DNA of 23,708 nucleotides, taken from assembly GCA_964229545.1 (NCBI GenBank), contig CAXRDP010000051.1, forward strand, positions 1 to 23,708, written 5' to 3'. Positions within the stretch are counted from its first letter, which is position 1, and each line of letters starts with the position of its first letter. The notes beneath the pieces were generated by a model. That model saw only the letters and a list, made by a program, of their open reading frames with translations. It searched no databases and was not told the DNA's origin. Of this stretch, positions 21,838 to 23,708 are shown in pieces. Source of the stretch: UBA724 sp964229545 (GTDB lineage: Bacteria; Bacteroidota; Bacteroidia; Flavobacteriales; Flavobacteriaceae). The position numbers were made by a program, and so were the translations under genes.

Positions 21838-23634
21838 ATGAAGCACATTCGTAATTTCTGTATCATCGCCCACATTGACCACGGCAAAAGCACCTTGGCG
21901 GATCGTTTGTTAGATGCTACAGGCTCTGTGACTGAGCGTGAAAAACAAGACCAGCTGTTAGATAATATGGATTTGGAGCGTGAGCTCGGTATCACCATCA
22001 AGTCACACGCCATTCAAATGAACTACACCTACCGGGGCGAGGACTATGTGTTCAATTTGATTGATACGCCCGGTCACGTAGACTTTTCCTATGAGGTATC
22101 TCGCTCCATAGCGGCTTGCGAAGGGGCTTTGCTGGTAGTTGATGCTGCCCAAAGCATACAAGCACAGACCATTTCTAATTTGTACTTGGCGCTGGAGAAC
22201 GATTTAGAAATCATTCCTGTTTTGAACAAGGTAGATTTGCCCTCTGCCAATCCCGAAGAAGTCACTGACGACATTGTGGACTTGCTGGGCTGCAAAGCGG
22301 AAGAGGTCATTCATGCTTCCGCCAAAACGGGTCTGGGAATAGAAAACATTTTAGAGGCTATTGTTGAGCGTGTTCCCGAGCCCACGGGGGATCCCAACGC
22401 ACCTTTACAGGCGCTTATATTTGACTCTGTGTACAATCCTTTTCGTGGTGTGGAAACCTATTTCCGCGTTATGAACGGACACATAAAAAAGGGGGATAAG
22501 GTACAGTTTATGGCAACGGGTAAAAGCTATTTTGCCGATGAGATTGGTGCGCTGAAACTCAAGCAAGAACCCCGAAAGTTGGTGGGGGCGGGGGATGTTG
22601 GCTATCTAATTACCGGAATTAAAGAGGCCAAAGAGGTAAAGGTGGGTGATACCATCACCTTAGCAGCAAATCCCACAAATGTGGCCATTGCGGGATTTGA
22701 GGAAGTAAAGCCCATGGTTTTTGCGGGAATTTATCCCGTAGATACAGAGGACTACGAAGAACTGCGTAATTCCATGGAAAAACTTCAACTCAACGATGCT
22801 TCGCTGGTTTTTCAACCCGAAAGCTCTGCCGCCTTAGGATTTGGATTTAGATGTGGTTTTTTGGGCATGCTCCATCTTGAAATCATCCAGGAACGCCTAG
22901 AAAGGGAGTTTGACATGTCTGTAATTACTACAGTGCCAAACGTGTCTTATCATGCATACTCAAAAAAAGAGCCCGACAACATCCTGTTGGTTAACAACCC
23001 AACCGATTTACCGGATCCGTCTGTATTGGATCGGGTGGAGGAGCCTTTTATCAAAGCGACTGTCATTACCAAGGCAGACTATGTGGGGAATGTGATGGGT
23101 TTGTGTATTGAAAAGCGGGGGCAAATCACCAACCAAACCTACCTAACCACTGAGCGTGTTGAGCTGTCTTTTGACATGCCATTGGCTGAGATTGTTTTCG
23201 ATTTTTACGACCGGCTCAAGTCGGTTTCTCGTGGCTATGCCTCTTTCGATTACAGCCCGATTGGGCTGCGTGTTTCCAAGCTTGTTAAGGTAGATATTCT
23301 GCTTAATGGCAGCCCTGTGGACGCGCTTTCAGCCTTGGTACACACGGACAACGCCTACACGTTGGGGAAAAAGATGTGTGAAAAACTACGCGAACTCATT
23401 CCGCGTCAACAATTTGACATTCCTATTCAGGCCGCTATTGGCGCCAAGATAATTTCGCGCGAAACCATAAAAGCGGTTCGAAAAGATGTTACAGCCAAAT
23501 GTTATGGGGGTGACATCACGCGTAAACGAAAGCTGTTAGAAAAGCAGAAAAAAGGGAAGAAGAAAATGCGTCAAATAGGTAATGTGGAAATCCCACAACA
23601 AGCCTTTATGGCGGTGCTTCAGCTGAATGATTAA
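21838..23634 (+). CDS. lepA: elongation factor 4 (LepA)
   Basis: This 598-aa translational GTPase acts on ribosomes in initiation and elongation quality control. G1 is AHIDHGKST (11-19), G3 DTPGH (76-80), G4 NKVD (130-133) and G5 SAKTG (about 160-164). The LepA-specific C-terminal domain is present, ending in CYGGDITRKRKLLEKQKKG and the family end IPQQAFMAVLQL. Switch I reads ERELGITIK (47-55) rather than the usual ERERGITIK; the Leu50 codon CTC is one base from CGC. The gene has its own promoter only 7 nt from the ATG and is divergent from the DoxX-type gene. Confidence 0.97.
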   Translation: MKHIRNFCIIAHIDHGKSTLADRLLDATGSVTEREKQDQLLDNMDLERELGITIKSHAIQMNYTYRGEDYVFNLIDTPGHVDFSYEVSRSIAACEGALLVVDAAQSIQAQTISNLYLALENDLEIIPVLNKVDLPSANPEEVTDDIVDLLGCKAEEVIHASAKTGLGIENILEAIVERVPEPTGDPNAPLQALIFDSVYNPFRGVETYFRVMNGHIKKGDKVQFMATGKSYFADEIGALKLKQEPRKLVGAGDVGYLITGIKEAKEVKVGDTITLAANPTNVAIAGFEEVKPMVFAGIYPVDTEDYEELRNSMEKLQLNDASLVFQPESSAALGFGFRCGFLGMLHLEIIQERLEREFDMSVITTVPNVSYHAYSKKEPDNILLVNNPTDLPDPSVLDRVEEPFIKATVITKADYVGNVMGLCIEKRGQITNQTYLTTERVELSFDMPLAEIVFDFYDRLKSVSRGYASFDYSPIGLRVSKLVKVDILLNGSPVDALSALVHTDNAYTLGKKMCEKLRELIPRQQFDIPIQAAIGAKIISRETIKAVRKDVTAKCYGGDITRKRKLLEKQKKGKKKMRQIGNVEIPQQAFMAVLQLND

Positions 23635-23637
23635 TGT

Positions 23638-23655
23638 TTGATTTCGGCAAATCAA
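23638..23655 (+). terminator. weak hairpin after lepA
   Basis: A 7-bp AT-rich stem (TTGATTT/AAATCAA) with loop CGGC lies 3 nt after the lepA stop and is followed by GCGTTTTAC. It is poor as an intrinsic terminator. Nothing further can be identified in the last ~50 nt of the window. Confidence 0.3.
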
Positions 23656-23708
23656 GCGTTTTACATCTTTCTATTGCTGAAAACCTTTTTTTCTGTTTCC
23701 TTCCTGAG

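Noticed and set aside
21774..22013. 80-codon N-terminal extension of the DoxX-type protein
   Set aside because: It is antisense to lepA, crosses both promoters, and the protein family begins at the hydrophobic helix that follows ATG 21773.

Overview
The window is a chromosomal, housekeeping-rich segment of a bacterium of phylum Bacteroidota, most likely class Flavobacteriia. This rests on the gene neighbourhood (long PurF paralogue - PfkB kinase - rnhA - purN, then acpP - fabF - rnc - IPExxxVDY-family gene - pyk), lipoprotein and OmpA/TSP3 styles typical of the group, the lack of clear Shine-Dalgarno sequences, and repeated matches to the Bacteroidota -7 promoter element TAnnTTTG just upstream of genes. 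I see no phage genes, insertion sequence, CRISPR array or integration site.

Layout. 1-50: 5' part of a CAT-anticodon tRNA (minus strand), cut by the window edge. 91-1653: a possible 28-codon membrane-peptide ORF, a lipoprotein of unknown function, and divergent from it a 48-codon ORF followed by a four-helix membrane protein. 1650-8965 (minus): addA-like helicase/nuclease, an OmpA/TSP3 outer-membrane protein, and an addB-like nuclease; a strong terminator separates ompA from addB. 9018-9623: Mn-type superoxide dismutase. 9624-10005: the main non-coding region. It holds the sodA terminator and two near-identical 88-nt units on the minus strand, each running from a TATATTTG promoter element to an intrinsic terminator; I read them as a duplicated small-RNA gene. 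10006-13933 (minus): purN - rnhA - PfkB kinase - long PurF-like amidotransferase, tightly packed. 14087-18288 (plus): acpP - fabF - rnc, then an IPExxxVDY-type gene and pyruvate kinase. 18337-19905 (plus): rbfA and an FtsX-type permease. 19902-21773 (minus): a DoxX/thioredoxin-like fusion and dusB. 21838-23634 (plus): lepA (elongation factor 4).

Working together: addA and addB should form an AddAB-type double-strand-break resection enzyme. The purN cluster serves purine synthesis and perhaps an uncharacterised phosphoribosylamine-related step. acpP/fabF elongate fatty acids, rnc/rbfA/dusB/lepA act in RNA maturation and translation, and pyk closes glycolysis.

The most interesting non-standard signals are the duplicated putative sRNA, a group of promoters placed so close to start codons that the mRNAs should be leaderless or nearly so (rbfA, lepA, doxX, the 48-codon ORF), and several residue-level oddities (RNase III Asp to Asn, a LepA switch-I Arg to Leu, a degenerate IPExxxVDY motif).
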